From contig NZ_JACJPX010000018.1 in assembly GCF_014696315.1 (NCBI RefSeq), positions 1-64,000 of the forward strand: a DNA stretch of 64,000 nucleotides, in the 5' to 3' direction. How positions within the stretch are numbered: the first letter of the stretch is position 1; every line of letters starts with the position of its first letter. Shown here one piece after another: positions 55,708-62,653 of the stretch. This stretch comes from Calothrix membranacea FACHB-236 (GTDB taxonomy: Bacteria > Cyanobacteriota > Cyanobacteriia > Cyanobacteriales > Nostocaceae). Under the pieces are notes generated by a model that did no database searches, had not been told where the DNA came from, and was given only the letters and a program-made list of their open reading frames with translations. The translations under genes were made by a program, and so were the position numbers.

Positions 55708-56592
55708 TTAATCAATCCGGCGAAAAGTTAACCGTAAAAGTAATAAATCACCAGTCAAAAAGCCTAAAAGTGCCAGATACAGATAACGTTCGTAGCGCTC
55801 AAATACAGTTTTGCCAACCAAATTGATGATTTCTGTACGCTTGCTTCTGAAGTTAGTTAACCACGCTTGAAGAGTGCGGACATAATCCATGCGATCATTA
55901 CGAACTGAAATTACTTCAAAAATCCCCTCTGCGGCGGCGGTAATTTCTGTGAGTCGTGGGGAATCAGATTCAGGAAATATTTCTTGATTGGCAAACTGAG
56001 CACCTAAATTTTTTTGTACTTCCTCTGGTTTTCTTTTACCATAGGCGATGGTTTGAATCGACATCGAACCCCCAGGCTTTAACCATTCATGACAGCGAGT
56101 AAAAAAAGTACGATAAACATCAATTTTTTCATTACTCGATAATTCTGGTTTCACAAAATGTTCAAAAGCGCCAATAGAAATAATGGCATCAAAAGGTTTT
56201 GCGGGTGAGTAATTTAACCAACTTTCGAGATTAACTTCAATTTGCGGATGCTTCTTAGCAGAAATCCAATCTTTTTGAGCTTCACTTAATGTTAATCCTA
56301 CAGCTTGCTCAACTCCATGTACCTCTACTAAACGTTGCAGTACCGTACCCCAACCACAACCTATATCTAAAACTCGCTTGGCATTTTTAGCTTTAGCTTG
56401 ATTGATATGAAAATCTACTTTTCTAATTTGAGCTAATTCTAGTGCTGACTCTGTTTCCCCTTCTTCCCAAATAGCACAAGAATAAGTCATAGTACTATCC
56501 AGCCAAAGTTGATAAAAATCATTGCCAACATCGTAATGATGTTGAATCGCTTGATGTGAAGCTCCAGGAGTTGCAGTATTTAGAGTAGTCAT
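55708..56592 (-). CDS. CFA-type SAM methyltransferase
   Basis: 294 residues. HHYDVGNDFYQLWLDSTMTY, the entry to cyclopropane-fatty-acid synthase domains, is followed by SCAIWEEGET, the SAM-binding VLDIGCGWGTVL and the IISIGAFEHFVKP segment, all in CFA-synthase order. CFA-type enzymes add a methylene or methyl to the double bond of an acyl chain; related ones methylate small molecules. The C-terminal 60 residues include a hydrophobic span (YLALLGFLTGDLLLLRL). Placed 45 nt after the acyl carrier protein gene and in a cluster with two desaturases, a methyl- or methylene-fatty acyl product is plausible. Confidence 0.9.
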   Translation of the reverse strand: MTTLNTATPGASHQAIQHHYDVGNDFYQLWLDSTMTYSCAIWEEGETESALELAQIRKVDFHINQAKAKNAKRVLDIGCGWGTVLQRLVEVHGVEQAVGLTLSEAQKDWISAKKHPQIEVNLESWLNYSPAKPFDAIISIGAFEHFVKPELSSNEKIDVYRTFFTRCHEWLKPGGSMSIQTIAYGKRKPEEVQKNLGAQFANQEIFPESDSPRLTEITAAAEGIFEVISVRNDRMDYVRTLQAWLTNFRSKRTEIINLVGKTVFERYERYLYLALLGFLTGDLLLLRLTFRRID

Positions 56593-56637
56593 GATGTTTA
56601 TGTTTGTGAGTAATTAATTGATAATTTGGCTTAAAAC

Positions 56638-56949
56638 CTAGATAGCAACCTCAAGTTTTGTTGTGCCTGATGCTAAACGTTGCGATAAAACTTCGATGCT
56701 AGGCAAGTCATATAATAAAGTGGGTGATAAATCCTGTCCTGTTAAACTTTCTAAATGGGAAATCAAACTGACTACGGACAGCGAATCTAAACCATATTGA
56801 GTAAAAGAAGCTTTGACATTTACCTGTTGTGGCTCAACTTCTAAAAGTTCGGCAATGTAAGCAACTATCGATTCTTGAATTATCTCTGCACTCAGAGTAT
56901 TTTGTTGCGATTCTAATGAATTATTGGTGATAGTGCTGGTGACTTCCAT
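56638..56949 (-). CDS. Acyl carrier protein (dedicated, type II)
   Basis: 103 residues. The phosphopantetheine site is QYGLDSLSVVSLISHLES, with the serine of DSL. The N-terminus (ITNNSLESQQNTLSAE) is an extra 20 residues, and the C-terminus ends soon after the carrier helix bundle. It resembles carrier domains of PKS/NRPS lines more than the fatty-acid-synthase AcpP, so it probably accepts the acyl-adenylate from the FAAL at 59309. The gene has its own upstream region with the triplicated TTCTCCCC-type box at 57001-57030 and a strong terminator upstream (57078-57127), so transcription of the ACP-methyltransferase-lipocalin-hydrolase genes starts afresh here. Confidence 0.9.
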   Translation of the reverse strand: MEVTSTITNNSLESQQNTLSAEIIQESIVAYIAELLEVEPQQVNVKASFTQYGLDSLSVVSLISHLESLTGQDLSPTLLYDLPSIEVLSQRLASGTTKLEVAI

Positions 56950-57000
56950 CGTGAAAACCTTCTTAAGTATCAGTCGAATTGTTTTGATACTTTATAGATT

Positions 57001-57030
57001 AGGGATAAATCGGGGAGAAGTAGGGGAGAA
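57001..57030 (-). promoter_or_regulatory. Three direct repeats, 11-bp period, upstream of the ACP gene
   Basis: Minus strand: TTCTCCCC (57023-57030), TTCTCCCC (57012-57019), TTATCCCT (57001-57008), spaced exactly 11 bp. They end about 52 nt upstream of the ATG, with TATAAA-type sequence about 6 bp further on. The same box precedes the Coq4 and CheY-like genes. Confidence 0.75.
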
Positions 57031-57048
57031 GATACCAGGCGTAAACTT

Positions 57049-57152
57049 TATATCAATTCAAATAATGGTTACAACACAAAAATATGGGGTAGGAACGCAC
57101 AGATACGCGCCTCTACCCCATATTTTTATCGCCTTATTTTTTCAAACTGCTA
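57049..57152. mobile_element. MITE-like element, family B copy 3 (decayed)
   Basis: Left TATATCAATTCAAATAATGG and right TTATTTTTTCAAACTG resemble the ends at 52588-52725, with a different interior. Confidence 0.5.
57078..57127. terminator. Strong bidirectional hairpin between desaturase and ACP genes
   Basis: AAAAATATGGGGTAG (57078-57092) pairs perfectly with CTACCCCATATTTTT (57113-57127): a 15-bp stem with A-run and T-run at the two sides, the layout of a bidirectional Rho-independent terminator. It lies about 35 nt after the stop codon of the minus-strand desaturase. Confidence 0.85.
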
Positions 57153-57160
57153 TGACATCC

Positions 57161-58210
57161 TTAATCAAAAGCCTGAGAATTCCATAAACACCGCCAAGCT
57201 TCTGTAATTGTTAATTGGTTATAGTCTTGTGGGAAGTGCCTTTTCAGCAAATCGCTGACTAATGGATAGTAAGAAGGGTGCATTGTTGGAAATAGATGAT
57301 GTTCGGTGTGATAAGAGAAATTGTTATGAATTAGATTGAACAAGGGAGGTACTATTACAGATGTAGTACCTTGCACAGAATTATTTTGCGCTTTCACAGG
57401 ATTGAGAAAATGATTCGTCGCTACATAAATGACTTCAATCACTGAAGCAATCAATATAGGTAATATGCTGACAAATAAATACTTTAACCAGTTACATTGA
57501 ACAGCTGCAAAAATTATAGTCTGGATTAAAATGATAATGCCTGTTTCAATAATAATTGAGAATTTCTCTTTGAGAGTATATGGTACTTGATAAGGAACTA
57601 TATAAAGCTTGCTTTTTGGTGAGATAAAAACAGCTATGAAATTACGCAAGATGTAAAATACAAAGTGAATATAGGCGAAAGGATTAATGAACCTAAGTAT
57701 GAATTTGTTTTTTTGGGGATAAAAAATCCAAGTATAAATCCATTTAATTAAATTTTTTTCTGACGTTAACCATCGCCGATCAGGGTCTTTAAATGTTGCT
57801 GCATTAGGATGATGTGTTCGATGATGAATATGTATCCACATTGTTAAAGGGATAAAATTTATTCCCCAAATCAACACTTCTAGAAAATGTCTCTGCCAAG
57901 ATTTTGCCATAACTGAGCCATGACTCAAATCATGAGCAAAAAAAACTAGACCTGGCAAGCAATTTCCTGATAATAAACTGGCAAGCAAAAATATCCAAAT
58001 ATTATTGGAGTGGCGTGTTATAGCAATTGCTGATATAAATACCGAAAACTGAATGAGAAAATACCAGAGAGAACGTGGCTTTTTTTGAAAAGCTGCTTTT
58101 GGGATAAAAGGACGGATGGTTTGAATATAGTATTGATCTGTATGTATTTGCTGTTTTTGATCGACGCTATTCATAATTAAATTCTGCTCCACAGGTTTAT
58201 ATAGATTCAT
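57161..58210 (-). CDS. Membrane fatty acid desaturase
   Basis: 349 residues with four or more membrane spans (for example NIWIFLLASLLSGNCLPGLVF and ILIASVIEVIYVATNHF). The three His boxes of front-type/acyl-lipid desaturases are HDLSH (FFAHDLSHGSV), HIHHRTHH and HTEHH (YHTEHHLFP). The diiron enzyme inserts a double bond in an acyl chain; position cannot be read from sequence. The start may be the ATG at 58210 or 58174; the second has GGAG upstream. It follows the second desaturase gene by 20 nt. In FAAL-ACP systems such as JamABC the membrane desaturase acts on the acyl-ACP. Confidence 0.88.
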   Translation of the reverse strand: MNLYKPVEQNLIMNSVDQKQQIHTDQYYIQTIRPFIPKAAFQKKPRSLWYFLIQFSVFISAIAITRHSNNIWIFLLASLLSGNCLPGLVFFAHDLSHGSVMAKSWQRHFLEVLIWGINFIPLTMWIHIHHRTHHPNAATFKDPDRRWLTSEKNLIKWIYTWIFYPQKNKFILRFINPFAYIHFVFYILRNFIAVFISPKSKLYIVPYQVPYTLKEKFSIIIETGIIILIQTIIFAAVQCNWLKYLFVSILPILIASVIEVIYVATNHFLNPVKAQNNSVQGTTSVIVPPLFNLIHNNFSYHTEHHLFPTMHPSYYPLVSDLLKRHFPQDYNQLTITEAWRCLWNSQAFD

Positions 58211-58230
58211 GCTTGAATTACACTAATTAT

Positions 58231-59178
58231 TTATAGCGATCGCACTTTTTTTGATTGCATCATTTCCAGTGTCGGTTGATTCACATCCCACGCTAAACCT
58301 AGATATTGCAATGCCACAATTACCCAATAGCCAATATCAATTTGCCACCATTGCAAGCCAAACTTAGCTGAATTTTGAAAAGCGTGATGGTTGTTGTGCC
58401 AAGATTCACCAAAGGTAGGTAAAGCTAGCCACAAATTATTTGTGCTTTTATCTTTGGTATCAAAACTCCGAGTACCGAAAAGATGACAGATAGAGTTAAT
58501 GCACCAAGTCGTTTGCTGTCCTAAATATAGGCGAATGACTCCACCCCACAAAAAACCATGCCAAGCACCAATCCAAGTTCTTGTAATACTAAACGCGACA
58601 ATCGCTGGGAAAACTAGCCCCAAAATTACCCAAACAAAATACAGTTGGTTAAGCTTGTAAATTGTCTTATCTCGCAGCAGTTCTGGTGCATAGTACAGGG
58701 GGTTGGGATAATCATACTCAACTTTCCACCACAGATGAGCGTGCCAAAATCCATAAAGTTGATTTCTCCAGCCTATACCGTGTAAATGCGGTGAATGAGT
58801 ATCGCCAATTTCATCACTATAACGATGGTGGTGTCTGTGGTTGGCTACCCAAGAAAGCACAGGGCCTTCCGCACCAGTAGAACCGAGAATTACTAGCAGA
58901 CTCCGGATAATTGGATGTGCTTGAAAAGCGCGGTGAGTGAAGTAGCGGTGATAGCCAACGGTAATTCCGACAGAGGTGAGAAACCACATCCCGAGAAAAA
59001 CGGTGATATCAACTACACTGATGGGCTTGCCCCATAAACAGGCGATCGCTACAATAAACCCAACAAAAGGCAAAATGTCACACAATAAAAAATGCCGCTT
59101 TTGCAACAACTTAATGTAGCTGTTGCTCATGGTTCTCTTTTTTAAGAACGCGGATTCAACGCTAATACTGCTTTCCAT
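58231..59178 (-). CDS. Acyl-CoA/lipid delta-9-type desaturase
   Basis: About 315 residues (or 299 from the ATG at 59130). His boxes: HRYFTH (GYHRYFTHRAFQ), HRHHHRYSD and HNNHHAF, arranged as in DesC/stearoyl-CoA desaturases, with the segments WFLTSVGITVGYHR and GPVLSWVANHR. The normal cell enzyme makes oleoyl lipids; this copy sits in a FAAL-ACP cluster, so it may act on a dedicated substrate. Its upstream region (59200-59241) carries AGGGATAA, a single box-like half site, beside an inserted palindrome. Confidence 0.9.
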   Translation of the reverse strand: MESSISVESAFLKKRTMSNSYIKLLQKRHFLLCDILPFVGFIVAIACLWGKPISVVDITVFLGMWFLTSVGITVGYHRYFTHRAFQAHPIIRSLLVILGSTGAEGPVLSWVANHRHHHRYSDEIGDTHSPHLHGIGWRNQLYGFWHAHLWWKVEYDYPNPLYYAPELLRDKTIYKLNQLYFVWVILGLVFPAIVAFSITRTWIGAWHGFLWGGVIRLYLGQQTTWCINSICHLFGTRSFDTKDKSTNNLWLALPTFGESWHNNHHAFQNSAKFGLQWWQIDIGYWVIVALQYLGLAWDVNQPTLEMMQSKKVRSL

Positions 59179-59219
59179 ATTCTCAACTGATACTAATCCA
59201 GGGATAAATCTGTGGAGTG

Positions 59220-59241
59220 GAGACGCGATGAATCGCGTCTC
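59220..59241. repeat. Perfect palindrome GAGACGCGAT-GA-ATCGCGTCTC
   Basis: A 10-bp inverted repeat with 2-nt loop, in the style of dispersed cyanobacterial palindromes. It lies at the place where the upstream TTCTCCCC boxes would be expected before the desaturase gene, next to the surviving box AGGGATAA (59200-59207). Confidence 0.8.
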
Positions 59242-59308
59242 TACAGGATTTAAACGTCATTCGATTTGTGTTATCCGAAGCGTATTGCAATACACGCGAC
59301 TGATGGGA

Positions 59309-61075
59309 TTATGCAGATAACAAATGATTTACGCTTGTAACTGGCGCTAAATTTGGCAAAATCTCTAATTTTTGAGCTAAAAACTGCTCTCGGCAAGCAT
59401 AGCGCTGGACTTTACCGCTAGAAGTTTTCGGTAGCGTTGCGGTTTTAATCAACGCTACAGTATGAATCTGTAACTCATGCTGTTGTAACACCGCTTCCCG
59501 AATTTTCCCCACCACTTCTGCAACGTTGAGATGGCGTAGGTATTGGCGCTCAACTTCTTGCACAATTACTAGCCGCGCTCCATTTTCGCGCTCAATGGTA
59601 AAAGCTGCACCAGCGCCAAGTTTTAGGGATGGATGCGCTTGAGCCACCGTTAATTCGATATCCTGGGGGTAATAATTGCGTCCCCGAATAATGATTAAAT
59701 CTTTGAGTCGGCCTGTAACGAAGAGTTCGCCTTGATGTAAAAAGCCTAAGTCTCCTGTGCGTAAAAATGGCCCTTGTTGGCTATCTGCTAAGTATGCTTG
59801 AAAATATTCTTTTGTTGCTTGGGGATTATGCCAATATCCTTGCGCCACACTAGCGCCAGATACCCAAATTTCCCCGACTTCATTGGGTGAACATGGAGTT
59901 AAATTTTCTGGATTAACAATAACAACTTGCAGATTTGCTAAAGTTTGACCACAACTAACAATATTTTGGCTATCAAGATGATTATCGCTAGGAATTACTT
60001 GATGCTGTTTTAAAGCGTTTTCCTCTACCGTTTCCACAGTTGGTAAAGCTGCTTTATCTCCCCCAGCAATGATTAACGTAGTTTCTGCCATCCCATAGCA
60101 AGGATAAAACGCTTCGCGACGGAAGCCACAAGGTGCAAATAGAGTAGCAAACTGCTCCATTGTTTCGGCGCGTACAGGTTCCGCACCATTAAAAGCCACT
60201 TCCCAACTGCTCAAATCGAGAGTGGCGCGTTGTTCTGGGGTAATTTTCCGCACACATAAATCATAAGCAAAATTAGGGCTACCACTGGTAGTTGCTCGGT
60301 AACGCGAAATCGCTTGCAACCAGTAAAAAGGCTTTTGTAAGAATATCATTGGCGACATCAGGAAGACAGGGAAACCACCGTAAAGTGGTTGTAAGATACC
60401 GCCTATCAAGCCCATGTCATGGTAAGCAGGTAACCAAATTACACCCCGACTTTCTGAAGAATGCTGGAATGATTGATAAATTAACGAGGAATTGTGCAGT
60501 AAATTAGCGTGACTGATCATCACACCTTTTGGTGTGGAGGTAGAGCCGGAAGTGTACTGTAAAAAGGCGAGACTATCACTACTAACTTCCACTCGTCGCC
60601 AATCATGCGCCCAGTTTTGATTGAGATTATCGGTAGCTTGCCATTGTAGCGATCGCAAATCAACAAACTCTTGTAACTGTGGCTGAACCAGGGCTAAAAC
60701 TGCTTGAGTGGTGAGTGCAATCTTAGCTTGAGCATTCGCTGCGATCGCTTGGAGTCGCGCAATAGATTGATTGGGGCGCGGAGGATAAGCAGGAACCGCA
60801 ACTGCACCTGCATACAAACAACCAAAGAAAGCCGCCGCAAAATCTAATCCTGGTGGATAAAGTAATAAAACCCTCTCTTGGTAAGCTTTTTGACTTTGTA
60901 AATATGCTGCGATCGCCTGGGCTTTTTGATGTAATTCCCCATAGGTGAAACTGCTATCGGCGGTAATTCCATCTGCAAGGAAAGTATAAGCTGTTTGCTC
61001 TGGCTGATGGCTAGCTCTATACTCCAACAGATCCACTAAAGTAGTCACACTCGCATCGATTGGTCTATGTCTCAT
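59309..61075 (-). CDS. Fatty acyl-AMP ligase (FAAL)
   Basis: 588 residues of the stand-alone FAAL type. ATP-binding LQYTSGSTSTPKGVMISH, then GSPNFAYDLCVRK, the FYPCYGMAETTL segment, LRTGDLGFL with the ligase Asp, and a C-terminal GRLKDLIIIRGRNYYPQDIE. FAALs activate a free fatty acid as acyl-adenylate and pass it to an ACP instead of CoA; the ACP at 56638 is the obvious partner. The start ATG overlaps the Coq4 stop (ATGA, 61072-61075), so the genes are translationally coupled. Homology to JamA (jamaicamide pathway) is family-level only. Confidence 0.93.
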   Translation of the reverse strand: MRHRPIDASVTTLVDLLEYRASHQPEQTAYTFLADGITADSSFTYGELHQKAQAIAAYLQSQKAYQERVLLLYPPGLDFAAAFFGCLYAGAVAVPAYPPRPNQSIARLQAIAANAQAKIALTTQAVLALVQPQLQEFVDLRSLQWQATDNLNQNWAHDWRRVEVSSDSLAFLQYTSGSTSTPKGVMISHANLLHNSSLIYQSFQHSSESRGVIWLPAYHDMGLIGGILQPLYGGFPVFLMSPMIFLQKPFYWLQAISRYRATTSGSPNFAYDLCVRKITPEQRATLDLSSWEVAFNGAEPVRAETMEQFATLFAPCGFRREAFYPCYGMAETTLIIAGGDKAALPTVETVEENALKQHQVIPSDNHLDSQNIVSCGQTLANLQVVIVNPENLTPCSPNEVGEIWVSGASVAQGYWHNPQATKEYFQAYLADSQQGPFLRTGDLGFLHQGELFVTGRLKDLIIIRGRNYYPQDIELTVAQAHPSLKLGAGAAFTIERENGARLVIVQEVERQYLRHLNVAEVVGKIREAVLQQHELQIHTVALIKTATLPKTSSGKVQRYACREQFLAQKLEILPNLAPVTSVNHLLSA

Positions 61076-61812
61076 TTAACCCCTACCAATTCAGATTTAG
61101 CCGTAATTTCCTCACCACGCCACTTAATAGCAGCTTCTAATTCTGAACCTAAATAAGGACGAATATTTAATTCAGCGCGGATTTCATCTAAAGGCTTTTC
61201 CCATAAAGTATTCCAAGGAACACCAAACAAAGGTTGTGCTTGTTGTCCCATAATCCAACCGCGCACAAAAGCCTCCATGTGCTGACTGCACAAATCCATA
61301 TCTTCAATTGCTGTTTTGAGGAAATTTTTCGCCAGTAACACCACCCAAAACCGCGCCGGATAAAACTGAGTTAAAGAAAATGTCTCTACTTGAATTTCAC
61401 CAGCTTTGTCTGTATTGCTACCAGTAACTACGTGCCAAATGTCATGCGTTTCCATCACATAATTGAACAAATATCTATAGGTATCTGACGTATGTTCCCG
61501 CACTGGCGGCGGAGTTAAGCCGTTTCTCAGCAGATGATCGGCGTAAATATAGCCCAAGGTATTTGTAGGTAATTGATGGAGTTGCTGTAAATCAATTTTA
61601 CCGAGGGGCTTTTTTTCAGCTAGAGCTATTCTTCCCCTTTCCGTGCGCGAGAGAAACTGGACAATTTGATTGAGACTTTTAGGATCAATTGCTGCATCAG
61701 ATAAATTGCCACCTGCGCCAAAGGAACCGTAAGGTAGCTGGACAATTCGCATGAAGCGATAGGCGAATATCAGCTTTTTTAGCTCTTTTTTAAGATTTTG
61801 TATAATTTGCAC
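61072..61812 (-). CDS. Coq4 family protein
   Basis: 246 residues from GTG 61812, with GGGAG nine bases upstream. Contains the Coq4 metal motif HDxxH-x11-E (HDIWHVVTG ... AGEIQVETF). In eukaryotes and some bacteria Coq4 acts in ubiquinone synthesis, where it is thought to bind the lipid tail and act on the head group. Cyanobacteria make plastoquinone and have no ubiquinone pathway, so this protein, translationally coupled to a FAAL, more likely handles the acyl or isoprenoid product of this cluster. It is the first gene of the operon and carries a TTCTCCCC box pair at 61861-61879. Confidence 0.85.
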   Translation of the reverse strand: MQIIQNLKKELKKLIFAYRFMRIVQLPYGSFGAGGNLSDAAIDPKSLNQIVQFLSRTERGRIALAEKKPLGKIDLQQLHQLPTNTLGYIYADHLLRNGLTPPPVREHTSDTYRYLFNYVMETHDIWHVVTGSNTDKAGEIQVETFSLTQFYPARFWVVLLAKNFLKTAIEDMDLCSQHMEAFVRGWIMGQQAQPLFGVPWNTLWEKPLDEIRAELNIRPYLGSELEAAIKWRGEEITAKSELVGVK

Positions 61813-61860
61813 TTGATTTATCTCCCATGCTGCTTATGTTTTTTAAATTACAGAGCGATC

Positions 61861-61879
61861 GGGGAGAAGTAGGGGAGAA
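61861..61879 (-). promoter_or_regulatory. Direct repeat pair upstream of the Coq4-FAAL operon
   Basis: Minus strand TTCTCCCC at 61872-61879 and 61861-61868 with TAC between, period 11 bp, followed by GAT. It ends 49 nt upstream of the GTG start; a TAATTT-like -10 lies about 14 bp further on. Identical, including the TAC spacer and GAT, to the pair before the ACP gene. Confidence 0.78.
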
Positions 61880-62098
61880 ATGAGAATCAGATGAGTAAAT
61901 AGCAATTCGTAATTATGAATTCCTTTAAAAACTCTATGGCGATACCTTATCTTCTAGCACCAAAAGCCTTGGGGGATGCGTTAATAACGCATCCTACTGT
62001 TCTTCATTACTGTTTCTTGAAATCCTTACCAATGACAAAGCGCAAAGTCTGAGCGGAGGTTTCCTCCGATCAGAACTTTGTAAGAATGACCAATGACC

Positions 62099-62154
62099 AA
62101 TGACAAATGACAAATGACAGCCTCAGCTAGTTATCTTTAATTTTGCCGACCTAT
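62099..62154 (-). repeat. Stop-codon-linked repeat, copy 3
   Basis: Minus strand: TAGGTCGGCAAAATTAAA GATAACTAGCTGAGGCTGTC, starting one base after the TAA of the CheY-like gene, then (ATTTGTC) heptamers. Very close to the copy after the hydrolase gene. Confidence 0.85.
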
Positions 62155-62547
62155 TTAACTATCTATTTCACTATAAGCCCAACCTAATGCTTCACTGATT
62201 TGCCCTGCTAATTTTAAGGGGCGGAAAGGCTTGGCAAAGATAGCAGCTACATCTAACCCAGTAAAGCAATCTTGATCTGATTCCTGGACTTTGGCAGTTA
62301 GTAAAATCACCGGAATTTCCTTAGTAGCAGGATTAGCCTTTAATTTTTGCAGAGTAGTACGCCCATCCATATCCGGCATCATCATATCTAAAAGGATGAC
62401 ATCAACTGGTGATTTGGCAGCAATATTCAATGCTTCCTGTCCACAACAAGCTGTCAACACATTCCAACCAGCACCCAATTCTAAACCCAATTTTGCGATC
62501 GCCTGTACGTCTTCTTCGTCATCAACAATCAAGATATTTCTGCTCAT
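62155..62547 (-). CDS. CheY-like single-domain response regulator
   Basis: 130 residues, receiver domain only: ILIVDDEEDVQAIAK, phospho-Asp in VILLDMMMPDMDG, Thr in VILLTAK and Lys in FAKPFRPLKL. The start has AAGGATGG upstream. It lies 106 nt after the hybrid kinase on the same strand and has its own TTCTCCCC-type pair in between. With no output domain, it probably passes phosphate to a histidine phosphotransfer domain, such as the HPt of the regulator at 50068. Confidence 0.92.
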   Translation of the reverse strand: MSRNILIVDDEEDVQAIAKLGLELGAGWNVLTACCGQEALNIAAKSPVDVILLDMMMPDMDGRTTLQKLKANPATKEIPVILLTAKVQESDQDCFTGLDVAAIFAKPFRPLKLAGQISEALGWAYSEIDS

Positions 62548-62616
62548 GGTGCCATCCTTGCATGATATGTGATGCTGACTAGCTTGATTACTCTAGAGCT
62601 ATTCTAAAATGCAATC

Positions 62617-62635
62617 GGGGAGAAATGGGGGAGAT
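62617..62635 (-). promoter_or_regulatory. Direct repeat pair upstream of the CheY-like gene
   Basis: Minus strand ATCTCCCC (62628-62635) and TTCTCCCC (62617-62624), period 11 bp, followed by GAT. It lies 70 nt upstream of the ATG, between the kinase stop codon and the CheY-like gene. Confidence 0.7.
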
Positions 62636-62653
62636 TAGAGCAGTAAGTAGATG

